Shown here in pieces: positions 4,917 through 5,909 of a stretch of DNA of 5,909 nt. The notes under the pieces are model-generated. The model saw only the letters and a program-made list of their open reading frames with translations. It made no database searches and was not told the DNA's origin. This DNA is from Paraprevotella sp. (GTDB lineage Bacteria > Bacteroidota > Bacteroidia > Bacteroidales > Bacteroidaceae): the NCBI GenBank assembly GCA_017630975.1, contig JAGBUF010000207.1:1-5909 (forward strand), written 5' to 3'. A program made the position numbers and the translations under genes. The stretch's first letter is position 1; every line of letters begins with the position of its first letter.

Positions 4917-5909
4917 TTATTTATTGCGTTCAATGGTTTGTGCACGGTCAGGACCTACAGAAAGGATGGTGATAGGGGTTTCCAACTCTGTTTCCAGGAA
5001 TTGAATGTAATCCTTGAAAGCTTGTGGGAACTGTGACTCATCTGTCATTTGTGATAGGTCGGTCTTCCAACCCGGCAACTCTTTATATACAGCTTCACAT
5101 CCTTCGGTCTCAAATGGCATGTCTTCCATGATAACACCGTCTTTCTTGTATGCCATGCAGGCTTTGATGGTATCGAAACCGTCCAATACGTCACTCTTCA
5201 TCATGATGAGTTGTGTGACACCATTGATCATGATGGCATATTTCAAGGCAACTAAGTCCACCCAACCGCAACGGCGGTCACGACCGGTTACAGCTCCATA
5301 TTCATGACCGATTTCACGCAGCGTGCTACCGGTTTCGTCAAACAATTCTACAGGGAACGGACCTGCACCTACACGAGTGCTATATGCCTTGAAAATACCG
5401 AAAACTTCGCGCACATCGGTAGGTCCTACACCCAAACCTGTGCAAACGCCGCCACTGGTGGTGTTGGATGAGCTGACGAATGGGTATGTACCATGGTCAA
5501 TGTCAAGCATGGTGCCTTGTGCACCTTCTGCTAATACGTTCTTACCCTCTTTCAAGTAGCGGTTAATTTCTATTTCAGTGTCAGTCAAGCAGAATCCACG
5601 CATGTATTCAATGCCCTCCAACCATGTTTTTTCTTCTGAAGTGATATCGTAGTCTGTGAAGTGAAGATCTTTTAAGATTTGTTCGTGACGTGCTTTCAAA
5701 GCAGTGTATTTCGCTTCAAAATTTTCCAGGATGTCGCCTACGCGCAAACCGATGCGAGCAGCTTTGTCGCTGTAGGTCGGGCCGATACCCTTACCGGTGG
5801 TGCCCACCTTTGCTTTGCCCTTGGCTGCTTCGTATGCACGGTCAAGAACACGATGAGTAGGCAGAATCAGATGAGCACGTTTGCTGATGTGCAAGCGCTC
5901 CTTTAGTTC
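4917..5909 (-). CDS. purA: Adenylosuccinate synthetase, 5'-truncated by window edge
   Basis: It catalyses GTP-dependent joining of aspartate to IMP to form adenylosuccinate, the first committed step to AMP, in the cytoplasm. The window holds the C-terminal 330 residues. The frame is open through 5909 (ELKERLHISKRAHLI...), so about 90-100 residues are missing, including the GDEGKGK P-loop and the catalytic Asp/His region. A TTG at 5894 is internal. Visible signatures in order are GTTGKGIGP (about 5780-5806), EGAQGTMLDIDHGTYP (about 5481-5529), TRVGAGPFPVELFDETG, the substrate loop GAVTGRDRRCGW (about 5261-5297; E. coli has GATTGRRRRTGW), the guanine-contacting KSDVLD (5181-5198), and the C-terminal VGPDR (4944-4958) eight residues before the end. 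The match to E. coli PurA recalled from memory is strong throughout. It is convergent with rfbB and shares its terminator. Its promoter is outside the window. Confidence 0.97.
   Translation of the reverse strand, partial: ELKERLHISKRAHLILPTHRVLDRAYEAAKGKAKVGTTGKGIGPTYSDKAARIGLRVGDILENFEAKYTALKARHEQILKDLHFTDYDITSEEKTWLEGIEYMRGFCLTDTEIEINRYLKEGKNVLAEGAQGTMLDIDHGTYPFVSSSNTTSGGVCTGLGVGPTDVREVFGIFKAYSTRVGAGPFPVELFDETGSTLREIGHEYGAVTGRDRRCGWVDLVALKYAIMINGVTQLIMMKSDVLDGFDTIKACMAYKKDGVIMEDMPFETEGCEAVYKELPGWKTDLSQMTDESQFPQAFKDYIQFLETELETPITILSVGPDRAQTIERNK

Noticed and set aside
5892..5894. TTG at 5894 (minus strand) as the start of purA
   Set aside because: The PurA frame continues to the window edge, and the essential N-terminal P-loop is missing, so this codon is an internal Leu.
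5679..5906. Plus-strand 75-codon ORF opposite purA, and similar ones at 5014-5307 and 5323-5559
   Set aside because: All lie opposite highly conserved purA sequence. Open antisense frames are expected from its codon use.
1..5909. Mobile element, CRISPR array, tRNA or rRNA
   Set aside because: I saw no transposase or integrase motifs, no regular short repeats with spacers, and no tRNA cloverleaf or rRNA signature on either strand.

Overview
The window looks like chromosomal DNA from a Bacteroidales bacterium of the Bacteroides/Phocaeicola/Prevotella type; the genus cannot be fixed from sequence alone. Four things point there. A perfect TAnnTTTG promoter box lies upstream of rfbC. Gene leaders are A/T-rich and lack a clear Shine-Dalgarno site. 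A short protein begins MKKxYxxPxxEV-like. A large modular surface-type protein ends in a 'IYSLDGRRI...GVNIVKLSDGKTKKVIVK'-style tail. GC content is moderate to low throughout.

Layout. Positions 2-2743 (+) hold the 3' part of a large gene that enters from the left edge. It encodes three related beta-sandwich-like modules joined by helical linkers, then a Bacteroidales-type C-terminal domain and a short sorting-like tail. Overlapping or just behind its stop codon is a small gene of 58 or 66 codons (2764 or 2740 to 2940), which belongs to a widespread but uncharacterised style of Bacteroidales short protein. A hairpin-plus-U-run terminator (2984-3020) closes this unit. A new promoter (about 3032-3063) then starts a two-gene unit: rfbC (dTDP-4-dehydrorhamnose 3,5-epimerase, 3087-3656) and rfbB (dTDP-glucose 4,6-dehydratase, 3719-4840). 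A strong, nearly symmetric terminator (4858-4902) separates rfbB from purA (adenylosuccinate synthetase, 4917 to beyond 5909, minus strand). The terminator probably serves both convergent genes.

How the genes work together. RfbB and RfbC catalyse consecutive steps from dTDP-glucose to dTDP-4-dehydro-L-rhamnose, the precursor of L-rhamnose in surface polysaccharide or glycans. The first (rfbA) and last (rfbD) pathway genes are not in the window. The order here is dehydratase gene after epimerase gene. PurA is a housekeeping purine enzyme and is only a convergent neighbour. The surface protein and its small partner form a separate upstream unit.

Most of the window is ordinary. The points worth a second look are: the surface-protein/small-protein gene pair with a stop/start overlap; a recurring small element (YCCT-N4-AGGG followed by GTATAA) in all three spacers on the plus strand; a perfect 16-bp A/T palindrome directly before rfbB; and a hairpin whose loop contains the rfbB stop codon. 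I found no clear evidence of a new defence, mobile or biosynthetic system, and no tRNA, rRNA, CRISPR array or insertion sequence.
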